NCBI RefSeq assembly: GCF_001949145.1
Contig: NW_019091360.1
Span: 742,440-806,439, forward strand
Source: Acanthaster planci
Taxonomy: Eukaryota > Echinodermata > Asteroidea > Valvatida > Acanthasteridae
Reading direction: 5' to 3'
DNA length: 64,000 bases
The notes under the pieces: generated by a model
Told to the model about the DNA's origin: nothing
The model's database searches: none
The model's input: the letters and a program-made list of their open reading frames with translations, nothing else
Translations under genes and position numbers: made by a program
Shown: positions 34,601 to 45,954 of the stretch, in pieces
Layout: each line of letters begins with the position of its first letter
How positions within the stretch are numbered: position 1 is the first letter of the stretch

Positions 34601-37382
34601 GCTTTTCACTATATTAAAATTTTCATTCTGAACAATTCTGTTCTCTTTTTAATACATGAGTACCTTGATTTTCCCTTCAAATGTAAACAAGTCTCTAAAT
34701 ACCTACATGTACATGTAAAGGCAATTTACATCATGAGCATATTAGTGACCCACTCAGAGCCCTTTGGAGTAAAAGGTGCTTTCAAATAATTGTGCACAGT
34801 GTAAATCAATAGGAACCCACAGCATTTGTCACCACGGAGTATCCACTTTCATCAGGATGCCAAAATGAGTTCAAAACAAAAACTTAATTTGCTCTTTCCA
34901 ATGTAAATGAAAACTCAAAAAGGGGCTCTGGCGACTTAAGACTCATTTTCACAGAGTGGGTCACATTTGCAGTGTACACATACATTTACATGTATGTACA
35001 AGAAAGTAATTGTGCGTACAATGCAGCTTACTGTTGTCTGTATATTTACATATAGCACTGCACTGGCTCCAGCTGCAGTCTTATCTTTATTACTGCATGA
35101 AAACAGGAGAATAATTATAATGCACAGTAACGAGGTAAATGGCCTTCTGCTGCATTTCACACTGTCCAATTTGTATCACTGCATGTTCAACAGTATGACC
35201 ATCTAGAATTACATGAATATGTGCCATGTAACCGTGCATGATACCAACAGTACTAAATGTACCATACCGATAGATATACATGTACAAACATGTACTGTAT
35301 ATGTACATATGTAAGTACACACAGACACCTCCCCTAAGTGTAATCTGCACGTGTGCACATTAATAAGAAATGTACAAAACAGCTTTTTTGAACACTGTAC
35401 ATGTACATACATGTATTGTAGGTGTGCATGAATACTGTCAAGCATGTCAAGCCAGCAAAGACTGTGACTGTAGTCGTCAATGTACTATACTGCCCGCATG
35501 ATGATAAATACAAAACCAAAAAGTTGTGGTGAGATTAGCACTCAGCTTTCATAAAAACAACAAAACAAAATGGTCAACTTCCATTACAGTTTGCCACAAT
35601 GCATACTCTCCTGTGATAACATGGCGAGTCACATTAACTCACTTATAAGGAAGAATCCATTTCTACAGGTAAGTTCAGATTTTTTTAAAGGCAGTGGATT
35701 TTTTGCCATCGCTGGCTAACTTCAACTAACGATATGTACATGTAGCTGGGCACATACATGTAGGCAGTAATGTTTTGGGCACTTGGAAATTCTCACTGTG
35801 ACAAATTTTAGTTAGCTGGTTCTGCGCAACTAAAGTTGTCATAACTTTGTAGTCATGGAAAGGCAGACCATTTTAAAATATCAGACTTTTTCCCCTTAAC
35901 AAAAAGCTCTACAGCCACGAATCTGAAAAAAGGAAATGTAATACTCTGTAATTAAATGTTTTGTGCGGACAAAAAAGGAAGTAACGGTTGGGAACCAAAC
36001 CCAACTGGGAGCATCGCATTTAGGCTCCAAATACATGTACATGTATGTACGTGCAATCCATTAGACTACGACATGTGCTCTAAAATCAATGGTAATTTAA
36101 TAACTTTAATAGGTTTCCCCATGCATCAAAGAGGGCGCTATCTTCTAGTAGTAAGCTAAATATCATTTACTTAGGGATAAATATCCATTGTCTTTTTCAA
36201 ATGTCCCCACAACATATTACTCCCATAGTTCCAATTCATTCAATTGCTAATCGCTGCATGATACTGTATCTTGACCAGTCAGGGCACTCTGAGTAAATTA
36301 TATGAGACCTTTCATTAGTTACCATACCATAGATTACACATGTTAGATCATTCCCTGTGATAACTGATGACAGCACAATCATGAGCTATACGTAGCATAA
36401 ATATTAAACACTGGGCATTTTTTCATTCAAATTTACCAAAGCTCATGAGAAATAGTTTTCATAAATTTAAGAGAATAGAGAAAGTTCAAACTATGTGTAT
36501 ACAAGTATTCTTTCATAAAGGCTTTTCATTCAAATATCAATACTCACTTCCTGATTTGCTGGGAGCTGTCTGTGATTCTCTGCTGTTTTTAACATACAAA
36601 GGTTTCTTGTAATCTCTCTCTGGAGCTCTCTCCTCCATGCTAAACTTTTTCTTCTCCAGGTGAGATGACTTTTTTTCCTGAAGACTATGCTTTTTCTTTC
36701 CAACCTGCTCTCCACTGCTATTCCGAGACGGTATAGACACCATTGAGGTGGCCCTAGCCTTAGCCCTCTTGAATGATTGCTGTGTTCTCTTCATTAGTGA
36801 GAACCCTTTATTGGGACTGGTCTCTTCATCACTGCCTTCATCTTGATCTGATTGGTCATGGGTGGGTAGGGATGATGGTTCATTACCCGAGGCTGGACTA
36901 GGAGATGTACAAAATGAAGATTCTTCTTCTTGAGTTGCGCTTGGTGGGTAAATGACTTTGGCAGCCATTGCCACTGCTACTAGCTGATCAATCTCCCTGT
37001 CTACGTCACCTTGTGACATGTCATCACCTGCCACTGTGACAGCAGTAACACCCTCATTGGGATTTTCAGCCACCTCTTGCTCAGCAAGTTGACTTTCTGA
37101 TGCATGCTGCGGTGATATACTGCTGTGTGATACATCACTGGATGATGAATATTCATCACTCAATTCCTTGTACTGTGTGATCTCTTCTTTACTGGGGCTT
37201 TGTTTGATGTTCCTGTTTGCTTGAGGTTTCTCCTCATATTTCAGTTCACTTTTGTCCTCTACTGTTGACAAGGAGCCATAATCCCTTGATGCAGGCTCTG
37301 GCTCTTCATTATCCACTATAATGCATTTTTCCTCAACGCTTTCTTCCTTGGCATCATCATTATGGCAACAACAGCCACCCAT
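31489..37382 (-). CDS. Lipid-anchored R-SNARE-like protein (MGGCCC start), 4 exons
   Basis: Exons in transcript order: 37382-36548, 33886-33821, 32341-32262 and 31629-31489. GT-AG introns and consistent phases give 373 codons plus TGA. The protein opens MGGCCCHNDDAKE; Gly2 plus a Cys triplet fits N-myristoylation and palmitoylation. A long acidic, Ser-rich disordered region follows, then basic clusters (KRTQQSFKRAKARA, GKKKHSLQEKKSS). The last exon encodes ALERGERLGQLDDTIQDMRD and continues HSSSFAQVARQL. The R-SNARE layers from 0 (Arg) to +8 fall at the VAMP2 spacing (L, L, I, M, S, F, A, L). There is no C-terminal transmembrane segment, as in tomosyn and amisyn, but no WD40 or PH domain is seen. 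Layers -7 to -2 are weak, so a small exon may be missing. Inference: a soluble or lipid-tethered regulator of membrane fusion. Gene name unknown. Confidence 0.75.
32262..32341 (-). CDS. SNARE-like gene, exon 3
   Basis: An 80-base exon with acceptor TTTGTTTCAG and donor AGAAAG/GTTGGT. It reads GRVAQYEVERDVREKIASHK and then AASDPRK, a charged helix just before the SNARE half-motif. It ends in phase 0. Confidence 0.77.
32575..32667. repeat. Minisatellite, 22-bp unit, about 4 copies
   Basis: The unit is GTACAGCTGAACATGTACAT plus GT, repeated with one shortened unit (ACACAGCTGAACATGTACAT). It lies in the intron between exons 2 and 3 of the SNARE-like gene and is built from the genome-wide ACATGTAC motif. 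Confidence 0.85.
33821..33886 (-). CDS. SNARE-like gene, exon 2
   Basis: A 66-base exon with acceptor TTCTTTGCAG and donor CCAAAG/GTAAAC. In the incoming phase it reads RTAKRRTEFVAGEGMKSHYAK. The strong splice sites and an open phase-consistent frame are the evidence; no domain was recognised. Confidence 0.75.
33887..36547 (-). other. Intron 1 of SNARE-like gene
   Basis: No exon or mobile element was recognised inside. It has several TACATGTA clusters, for example around 34703-34717, 35278-35300 and 36031-36047. A B-box-like TTCAATTCCC at 34204-34213 (- strand) has no accompanying tRNA fold. Confidence 0.5.
36548..37382 (-). CDS. SNARE-like gene, first coding exon
   Basis: The start chosen is the ATG at 37382-37380 (context GCATCATGG), because it puts Gly2-Gly3-Cys-Cys-Cys at the N-terminus. 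The in-frame upstream ATG at 37436 would bury that motif behind 18 residues. It encodes 278 residues, including a helix DREIDQLVAVAMAAKVIY. The donor GGAA/GTGAGT leaves one base for the next exon. Intron retention would end the protein as GSEY. Confidence 0.8.
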
Positions 37383-37488
37383 GATGCAACCTTGCACTTC
37401 CTCAAAAAGCCAGAGTACATGTACAAATATATGCACACTGCACCTGCCGTTACCTTTGGGAAATGATGATATGCAAGAACAACAATTA
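37383..37488 (-). other. Probable 5' UTR of SNARE-like gene
   Basis: On the - strand a TTTATGTTTCAG acceptor ends at 37489, making 37488-37383 a likely untranslated part of the first coding exon. Confidence 0.45.
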
Positions 37489-37500
37489 CTGAAACATAAA

Positions 37501-40500
37501 TTTCCAATGAATTCTTACATGTACATGTCTGTGTGTTTTACATCAAAACATGTACTGTATGGAAGTACGATGACTTCTTGTGAAATACTAAGGACCTTGT
37601 CTTTGAAGAATGTTAAGGAATGTGAGCATGTGTACTTCTTAGGACAATACAAACCGGTACATGTACAGGGAATCCAAGACAGGATTCTGCACTGTTGTAA
37701 CATTAGAAACTTGGTCTTCTTTAAGTGCCAAAAATTGTCAGGAATTCCAAAATTTCTCCTTATGTCCTCCATGAAAAGATTCAAGCTTAGGACCAAGTTA
37801 AGAAACAAAGACTGCCAAGTCTGTCGTTTCCATGGTAAAATCTACAAGTAGTAGCCAGTCAGAGAGATGAATGTCCAGCAAGAAAAAAGTGCCCTCTTGT
37901 GGGTGCATCTGTCTATAGCATTGGCCTTCATTCCGAAACCACCTTACCCGGTATATGCCATACAATGAAAACATCAATTTTTATTTTATAATGGGAAAAT
38001 ATGAGGTCTAGTTCTCCTCTTGCTTGTACATTGATGCTCCAGACCTACAAATGCGGAGTGCATGATGCTGGACTGTTCTGACAAAGCCCTGTTTTTATCT
38101 TGCCGACACCACACAAGGTGTACTATCCTGCTGTCTAACTGCTACATGTACATGTACATGTAGCATGCGTACTCTCACAGTAATTGACAATCTGGACCAA
38201 TTGGAGATTAATTTAAGCTTTCTAAATGGAACTATTTGTTAACTAATCAGTGAAGTCTATTAATCCAGACAGTACATAATTGCAGAATATCCTGCCATTC
38301 GAAAATAACCCCAAAATAGTGTGCAGTCAAAGGGGCAGCCCATGTAATCTTTGACAACAAAACAGATTCTCCACACGCCCCACCTAAGCACCTTAGCGGT
38401 TTTGAACTTGCTTGATTTTCAAACCCTCAGCCTCACATAGGCCTATTTCCATTTGCCTCAGATCAAGCAGTTGGAAACTTTCACATGTAGTATTTTTGGA
38501 GTCCTCTGTAATCATCAGTGCCTTCCGACATATTTGTCAACGTTTTTCAATGAAAATTTTTCAATGAAAAAATGTCGCCCAACATCTTTGTCTTAAAATT
38601 CACCGTCTTATTTTGGGAGGTTAAAGTTAATGGTTATGCTGGCACTCTCTCTTTATCAGGCGATGGATCCCATAACAATGTGCAATTTCAAAAAACGTTG
38701 ATAAATCTGAAAGATACATGTATATGATTTTTCATTTTTAAGTTAAGGCCCAAAAGAACAAGATGCTTAATCACCATTACTGACTCTCATATACATTGTA
38801 TTACAACAGTGTAGTTTATTTAAAAAACACTTATGTGTGCCTGCACATTTGAAAAAAACGTTCTCCGGCCCTCAAAAATGTATTTGGTATAACTTTGCAA
38901 ATGGGACAACTCTTCAATAATGAGTAAATCACTAGCGACAGAAATTTGCCAAAGCCTTGCAGGATAATGCTGGAAGTCCCTTAACTTTTAGCAAATTTTG
39001 TGGATTTGTGTCAGTCTTTTTCAAGTCCACCTGTTGAAGCATGATACAAAGGCTTGCAATGTAAATGGGGCAAAATGGCCAAAAACTTGTACAAATCCTA
39101 AATTTCAGCTTAGACACAGCAGGCTTACATGTACATGTAGATACACAGGCCTACTGTCAACAACGCACGTAACAGCCTCATGCATGATGTTTACGTACCC
39201 TGAGAATCATGTTGCACATGCTTAATGTGCATGTACGCAGAGCGGATTCTCGTACGCTGAATAGTTGCACGCGCAAAATGTACGAATTAATACAGTGGAG
39301 AACAACTGAAAACAGTCCAAAACAATGACTAGAATAAACGTTGCATGATGTGTCAAATTTTTTAACCCACCAGCGGTGAAGATAAGGATGCATAGGAGTT
39401 ACATGTACAGACGTGAAATTGGCTTCTTTAAAAGGTAGAAGTGTTGAAAATGTTAGTTACAACATTTCTGTGTTCCTTTTAGACCCTTCACATCCTGACA
39501 TGCCTGGACATCCTCCATGATGTAGGCTTAGTACGGTCAGGGGAATCCACCTGGGCTAAGTATGTTGTGTGCATTCGTGGCTGCTTGCTCATTTTCGAAG
39601 TTATTACCCCATAATTTCCATCAAAATCAAAATCCTGTCCACTTTTTACAAAATTAACAATGACAGGCCCCACTGCAGGTACATGTTAGTGCATGGTGTG
39701 ACCTCTATGTACAACAAACATTCATGATGATGTAGCCTACATGTTCCTGGACAAAATAGTCGGGACACTTGGTAGTACCGGCACCATACACTCTGCAGCT
39801 CCCTCCTACCCCTCGTCAACGCGTCAATGTTCAGTGGCATGTCCGACCAGATCGCAGACCACAACCCAACATTGAATGAAAGGGGGTCTGGCTGGAGGCA
39901 AAACAAGATTCGTCGGGGATTGTAGCTTAGTCAGCCTCGTATTTATTACGCTGACGTTGAACATCGTTACGTTACACAGGTCCCAGCCCCGTTATAATTC
40001 ATGGTTAGTGTTTATGATTGCTTACCTAACTGTATGTTTCGTCGATGTCATTCAAACACTTGTCCTTATTTTTTACTCCTCCAGGTCTGTGTCCTCGTCG
40101 GGGACGATTGACTTTAGAGGAAGCTTTACAGCAGAAGAACAACCTTTCGTCGGCCGGCAGACGCATACGGCCTTAGTACCGGCCGCGCCGTCACATATCA
40201 GTGGAGGTTCTGTGATCTTTGATTTGACGTAGAGCAGACGTAGACATGACAAGCAATGCACGAACAACATAAATAAGCACGCTGAGTAACGTTAATCTTA
40301 CATTGCGCCCTCAACCACAATACTTGTAGTTAAAGGTAGGCCTATTGGCAGAAGGCTCATTTCTGGCAATGTTTTCATAAAAGAATGAGACTGTAATTTT
40401 ATATTTTGGGACGTGGTTGTTGCCGCATGTTTTTGTTTAGGGATTCGTCAGCTGAAATATCCTTCACTGTGATTTCAAAGTAGTCCTCACTTAATTAGTT

Positions 40501-40516
40501 CGTGAGCTTGCGCTTA
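37501..40516. other. Upstream region or 5' intron of SNARE-like gene
   Basis: No recognisable gene. The stretch 40080-40235 is markedly GC- and CpG-rich and open in several frames on both strands; it may be a promoter-associated CpG segment or an exon. Confidence 0.4.
38141..38164. repeat. Perfect 24-bp TACATG palindrome
   Basis: GCTACATGTACA and its exact reverse complement stand back to back. It is the longest perfect dyad of the dispersed ACATGTAC motif that I noticed. Function unknown. Confidence 0.85.
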
Positions 40517-40790
40517 CCGTATACGCGTACCTCAGTCTGTGTTTGATGTTAATGTTGGAGCATTTTTTGCTGATTAATTTACTCCACCAAGTTATTTCAA
40601 GGATTTCTTGACACCGACATGTTTGTAGTAGCAGTTCCCGTTTGAATTTGTTCCATTCAACATGGATATGTTCATCACTTTTACTAAATTGCCCAGAATG
40701 GCGATTACCGACACTTATAAATAACATACCGGCGCCAAGGTGGATAGTGGTACGTTAGGTGCCGGTGGAGTAGAGCTTACGGAATTCATG
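40517..40790 (-). other. Candidate first (5' UTR) exon of SNARE-like gene
   Basis: On the - strand the sequence ends with a strong donor, TATACG/GTAAGC at 40517, and lies in a locally CpG-richer area (CCGGCGCC near 40730). It is 3 kb upstream of the first coding exon. Proposed from splice-site quality only; the start of transcription is not determined. Confidence 0.3.
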
Positions 40791-41664
40791 GATCACAGAA
40801 CGGGGTCATCTCACTTAAAAAGAGCCTTTTTAACGATTAGAGAAGAACACTTTTTTGTATCTTGTTGCCATCCTTACAAGAGCGTGTAAACATCCCTCAA
40901 ATGTAGAATTACCTCTCATAAAGGCCATACAAGACTATATTGAAAAAAAAATCCAACATTTTGCCCCCCCAAAAAAAGAGTTTTCCCGAACATTTGTAAC
41001 GATGTGAGTAGCAAAAGCACTATAATGCCGTCATGATAACAAACTTTTACGACCTGATAAGGCGTATGAATTCGAAGATCATAAACATATAAAATAGTTT
41101 TCTAAACTTGGATGATTTTTTTCATCGTGACTTTACAGTAACTGCAAGTGCCGCCGGCATTTGAATGCTCATAGGTGGATCCAAAACTTTATTGTGTACG
41201 TGTGAGGGAGGTAGATTGGCCAGAAATTTAGGAAAATTTCGGTGTAATCTTTCATGGCCCTTTTGGAAAAGGAGTCGGATTTTAGTTCGAGTGGGTGGAT
41301 ATTGCATGTAGTTGTTCTGTTGGTGAAGGCATTTCTCTTTGTCTTGTACCGTACACGCAAAGTAAATAACAATCATATGAAAACTACTCCAGAATCTATA
41401 TTTTTCTCACCACGCAAACAGTGGGGTGATCTTATAGCCCATTCCCCTCCCCCTGCAAAATCGGACAGAAACAGCGCCGCCTGGTCACTAGTCTTGAGGA
41501 GGGATTGGCCTCCGCCTCCCTTTGGAAATTCGAGAATTTAGTGTTTTTTGCTACATGGACTAAATTCCTCGGATTCCCATACTGTCTACCTTTGTGCTTT
41601 TACCTTTTGTTGAGCACTGGACCATTACTCATAAAAGCGCGTGTCTCCGTACATGTCTTCAGGG

Positions 41665-41940
41665 GGGGGAGGGGTTAGCGTAGCGGTTCTTTGCTAGCTT
41701 TGCACCAATGAGGTTTGGGTTCGAGTCCCGGCTTAGCCTAGGCTTTAAGTGCATTTGATTTCCAGCCAATACTCGCTTTCGCAGGTTTTCTACAGGTATT
41801 CCGATTTCTTCCTGCCTCTAAAACTGGATTTTTTTCTTAACTCCGTAATGTGATGCTGATTGATATAGTGTATGAATAAACGTACGGTTATTGGAGCAAA
41901 TAGCCTGAGTTGCTGAAAGCGCCATTAAAACAAAACAACA
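41665..41940 (+). mobile_element. tRNA-derived SINE
   Basis: The head has pol III promoter boxes: A-box-like GGGTTAGCGTAGCGG at 41672-41686 and B box GGTTCGAGTCCCGGC at 41718-41732, about 45 bases later. An unrelated body of roughly 190 bases follows, ending in an A/C-rich tail (AAAACAAAACAACAACAC). The flanks share GTCTTCA (41656 and 41945), a possible target duplication. Confidence 0.8.
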
Positions 41941-42414
41941 ACACGTCTTCACTTCAGGCACATGCATGATAGGCTATGCTGAATAGGCTATCCGTCGCTG
42001 TTTCTCTTTTACTTCATGTGTGGCATAATTCCCACCCCACCCCAATTCTGCTTTGTCTGGTATTCTTTTTTCTTACAGGCATGTCGGGCTTTAACTGATT
42101 CAACTGCGGCAACCCGTGCCATTGGTCCAGATTCTGTCCATTCAAGTACTCAAATGTTGCACGATACGAAGGTGGATCCAGGTTCAGATATCAACCCTTC
42201 GCTACTCCTGCCAGAGACATCCCAGGTCAATTTGCACTGCCCTTCCGCCCCTTTACTCCTTCCATTGCCACTTCAACCTCAGAACTCGGCAGACTCGGAA
42301 CCTCAAGCATCATCCAAGTCCTAGCTCTGTCGCTGACAAATTTTCCGACATAATACAGGTACATTGTGGTTGCTATCCTGATTTAAATTCAGACACTATC
42401 AACGTCAAAGGTAG

Positions 42415-43165
42415 ACTCAAGTTGCATGCTGAATTTTGGGTCAGTATTGGTGCAGCGAATATGATTCTGTCCTTTGTAACGGATGGTCTTGTGTTATTGT
42501 TTCAGAAGAACCTCCATCTTATTTCCTCCCAAATAACGCTTCAGCTCTCCACAATTACGGTTTCGTCACAGAGTCGGTTTCCGAACTCCGGGCCTCCAAT
42601 AGAATTAAGGAGATAGGGGCCCTCTCTTATGTTATTAGCCCACTTTTAGTGGTTTGTTAAGCCTCGAATAAAAAGCGTTTGATTTTAGATCTGCAGCACA
42701 AAGTATCATTTCAAATTCGAAGATTGGAAGATTGCCTTGCAGAATTTCGAGCCAAATGCTGTATCATTTTCATTCGATCTCAAATCATCATGTTGACGTT
42801 CATCCTCAATTTCAACATTTTTTTTTAGGCTTTTCCAGGATTATAGGTGGCATTCAGAAGTATTTTCAGTTCACAGTTTTGCCGTCTGGACTAACTTCTG
42901 CTCTAGTTTTCACAAAGCTAATGAAGCCCCTTGTTTCTCATTGGCGTTCATGTGGCATCTTCATCGTGTTGTATTTGGATTATACCTTACTGTTGTTCCT
43001 CGTTCCAATCTTCCTCCTTCTGAGCATTCTAAATTTGCTGCCGATACATCGCTTCATGTAAAATCAAATCTCTTGAAAGCTGGTTTCGTTTATAGCATTA
43101 ACAAAAGTAAATGGAACCCTTCCTCATCCATTGTTTTGTCAGGTATGTCTTGGGATGCTAATAGT
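42415..43165 (+). pseudogene. DIRS-type reverse transcriptase, frameshifted
   Basis: The block NVKGRLKLHAEFW is in one frame, FLPNNASALHNYGFVTESVS continuing ELRASNRIKEI is in another, and FTVLPSGLTSALVFTKLMKP follows in a third. The catalytic box reads YLDY where active enzymes have YLDD. At least two frameshifts and several stops make it inactive. Confidence 0.88.
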
Positions 43166-43900
43166 GGAATCCTTAAGGTTTGGATTGTCGTGCTCACAAA
43201 CTTCAATCGGCTATTGTTTCCTTACAATCATCCCCCAATTGTCTGGTTAGGAAATGAACAAAATCATCTGCTTAGACGGTAGTTCTTTCGCCTCAGGAGC
43301 GGATATTTGCAATGATGGTCACATGGCTTATAAAAACTTTTCCTAAGATGATAAAACAAAATGTTCAACTTGGTGAGAGTTGGGAACAGTGTATATTTAC
43401 GTTCTTTCTTGCCACTGATCGCGAAATCTCATGTCAAAGTTTTCAAGGTAATCAGGCGGCTTCCAAAATAATTGAAGTTGGCAGCATGGAACCTCATCTC
43501 CAGTCTTTGGCTTTGGGTATTTTTGATTTTTGCTTAGAAAACCAAATCTAGGGCCTATATCGAAATTAAATGGATTCCCCGCTCTCTTAATGAGCAAGCC
43601 GATTTTGTCAGCAAATTGTTAGATGTTGATGATTGGGGTCTTTCTGATCAATTTGTCAAATCCATCATTAACAGGTAGGGTCCCTTAGGCCTAACCGTTG
43701 ACTGTTTGGCTTCCTACTTTAATGCCAAATAGCTCGTTTCTTTCCAGATTTTGGAATCCGGCGGCCGAAGCCATTGGCGTTTTCGCGCAAGACTGGTCTG
43801 CTGAAAATGCTTCACTAGTTTCTCCGGTTTCGTCAATTCCCCGGGTTCTGTTCATTTTTAATACGCTCTTACAGGGGAACCGGTGTTCTTGTTTTCCCAT
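43166..43900 (+). pseudogene. DIRS-type RNase H and linker, broken
   Basis: KWIPRSLNEQADFVSKLLDV continues DDWGLSDQF, the characteristic end of DIRS RNase H. It is followed after a stop by SRFWNPAAEAIGVFAQDWSA, the block that precedes the recombinase in these elements. Stops at about 43550 and 43675 interrupt it. Confidence 0.85.
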
Positions 43901-44312
43901 GGTGGCCGCCCAGCCCTTTTTGGCCTTTATTATGGACTACCTTCTAGCCCTTCATGGTAGACATGATTACAGTGCATGTCTGGTGGGCGCCGTCGAAATT
44001 CAGATTGTTTAATGTATATAGTATCCGCTAATGCTCTCCTTTGTTTTCACACAGATCACTCTCCAGTAACCTTTTGGGCTAGAATTTCACCTGCAATTCC
44101 CAGTCGTAAGGAGCAATTGTTGTATGAGGTTATTGCTTCCAAGTCGGAGGGCACATGCAATTCAATTTTTTACAGGTGTCGACTTTGTATAAAATGGTTG
44201 ATTGAGAATACATTTCGTCTTTCGTTTCCAAGAGGGGAGATGTTTTTGCAGTTTAGTTTTCTGAAATCAAGTCCAGGTCCAATTCTGATAGTGTCATTAC
44301 AACAATCATCAA

Positions 44313-45001
44313 ATGGCTTCACTCCTTAATGAATGTTCACACATTAATCATGTAGATTCTCCTCTTGTTCAACAAATGCTGATTAGTTTCAGAAAAGGTC
44401 TTCACCACCCTCCGGCCCAAAAGGTTCCTTTAACTTTGGAGCAACTTAATAAAATATTGGACATATTTGCCAAAGACGATTGTTCTCTTATGCAGTTTCG
44501 TCCTGCATGTTATGTGTGTATCAAGTATGCTTTGTTATTAAGCCATAATGAAATTACAGAAATGAAATGCAATCATATTTCGGTTGTTCCCAACAGCAAA
44601 GATTTTAAGATTTCCATTCCTAAATCAAAAACTGATACGTTCGGGCAGGGTAACGTGACGTTTATCCCTTTTTCTCATGAGAGTCATTCGCCATTTTGTA
44701 TTTTGCTAAGGGTTTTGCACAGATCCGGTATAGGTATTGGGGACGACGAGTTTATTTAAACCCCCTTACGTTTTGTTCTTCCACCAAATCATACAAGCGT
44801 ACTCAGAACAAACCACTAACGTACATTAGGTGCAGAGAATTATTTTTAGATGCTCTCAAATCAATTGATAGTACAGATGCTAATGATTACGGCTTTCATC
44901 GTTTAAGGTCAGGAGGTGCCACTCGATTAGCTTTAAATAATGTGCAACAAGGTCGTTGGACGACAAAAATGGCTAAGAATCGATATGTTAATGTGGATTA
45001 A
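44313..45001 (+). pseudogene. DIRS-type tyrosine recombinase, broken
   Basis: Two open pieces overlap in different frames. The first has the family block LLLSHNEITEMKC (active relatives have an Arg where His/Asn stand) and KSKTDTFGQGNVTFIPF. The second has FHRLRSGGATRLAL, which retains the HxxR pair, and GRWTTKMAKNRYV with the final Tyr. A short deletion appears between them. Confidence 0.87.
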
Positions 45002-45059
45002 GACTTGCGTCTTCAGGTTGCCAAAGCGGTATTAACTTTAATTGTCGTTTTTGTCAGTG

Positions 45060-45820
45060 CTATTGTATAATTTATGCTATTGACGGCTGCCCCCTGCAAA
45101 CTCGCCGCTAAGAAGACCTTAGCCTGCTTGTCTGTCCAATCGTTGGCCAGCTTGCACGCTTCAAAGTGCTGAAGGTAGTCTCTCCAAGAAGACTTCTCAT
45201 TGTACCAATCGGGTGTGATGTTTGGTCGTCTTGTCTGTCCACCAGCCTGCAACTCTCCTTTTAATTCAGTCCCCGCATCTCGGCTAGTTAGGTCAGTTTT
45301 GCTAGCAGTCGAAGTTGACTTCTCTCCACCTTGGGACTTCTCAGCGCTCCCCAATGTGAAATTTGTCCCCATAGACCAACCTCTCGTTGCGTCGACCGTC
45401 TGACCAGACACTGAAGTGCTTGCTGGCGTATTGGTAGGTGCCAGGAGCGAACTCCCCGCAGAGAACTTTGTCCTTGATTCTGGCGTCGACCTGTAACCTG
45501 TAACGACGATATCGGGCTCAAACTACCAATATCTCCTACTGTCTCGAAGCGCCGAGGTCCCATCGGCAGCGACTCCTTTTCATTTCTCTTTCAGCACGCA
45601 ACTGCTTATCTTCCAGTCCGGACTTGAAACCTCTTATCGAGTCCAGTTCCCCTTGCAAGTGACTTATTCTCAACTGGAGCTCTGCCTCAAGTCGCTGCTT
45701 CCTCTCTACTTAATCCAAAATTATTGACGAGTCCTCCACGACTCGTGGTTGCTCATCCGTCCCTGCTGCATTCTCATCTTTCTTTAGCCCCTCCATGCTG
45801 TCCTGTATAGGTGATGCGCT
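45060..45820 (-). pseudogene. Ty3/gypsy gag remnant
   Basis: On the - strand an open piece carries PDWYNEKSSWRDYLQHFEAC, then KLANDWTDKQAKVFLAASLQ and GAA. This is the capsid-region pattern of metazoan Ty3/gypsy Gag (W..YL.HFE....NGW....KA..L..SL.G.A). Upstream pieces in other frames suggest a coiled coil (LEAELQLRISHLQGELDSI). It stops abruptly at about 45060, where the DIRS element ends, and no pol is left. Confidence 0.82.
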
Positions 45821-45954
45821 GTTCCTATCTAGGTGTACTGTCCTATCTAGGTGGTTATTGGTGTTACTTCTGTTCGATGTAGGTTATGAGGTGTGTTCTA
45901 AACCTGGTGCCTATCCCACTTCTGACATCATTTATGGTGGAATCCTCCCCTAGA

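Larger units (their letters stand above)
42060..45005 (+). mobile_element. DIRS/Ngaro-type tyrosine-recombinase retrotransposon, inactive
   Basis: Ordered remains of reverse transcriptase, RNase H and a tyrosine recombinase in shifting + strand frames. There is no DDE integrase and there are no long terminal repeats. Frameshifts and in-frame stops break every domain. The right edge is close to 45005, where an oppositely oriented gypsy gag remnant starts; the left edge is uncertain. Identification rests on the RT-RNase H-YR order and on family blocks named in the three domain entries. Confidence 0.88.

Noticed and set aside
39876-40232. 118-codon + strand frame with two hydrophobic stretches
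   Set aside because: It crosses a likely splice acceptor at 40084 and has no family resemblance; the 3' part is reported only as a CpG-rich coding-like segment.
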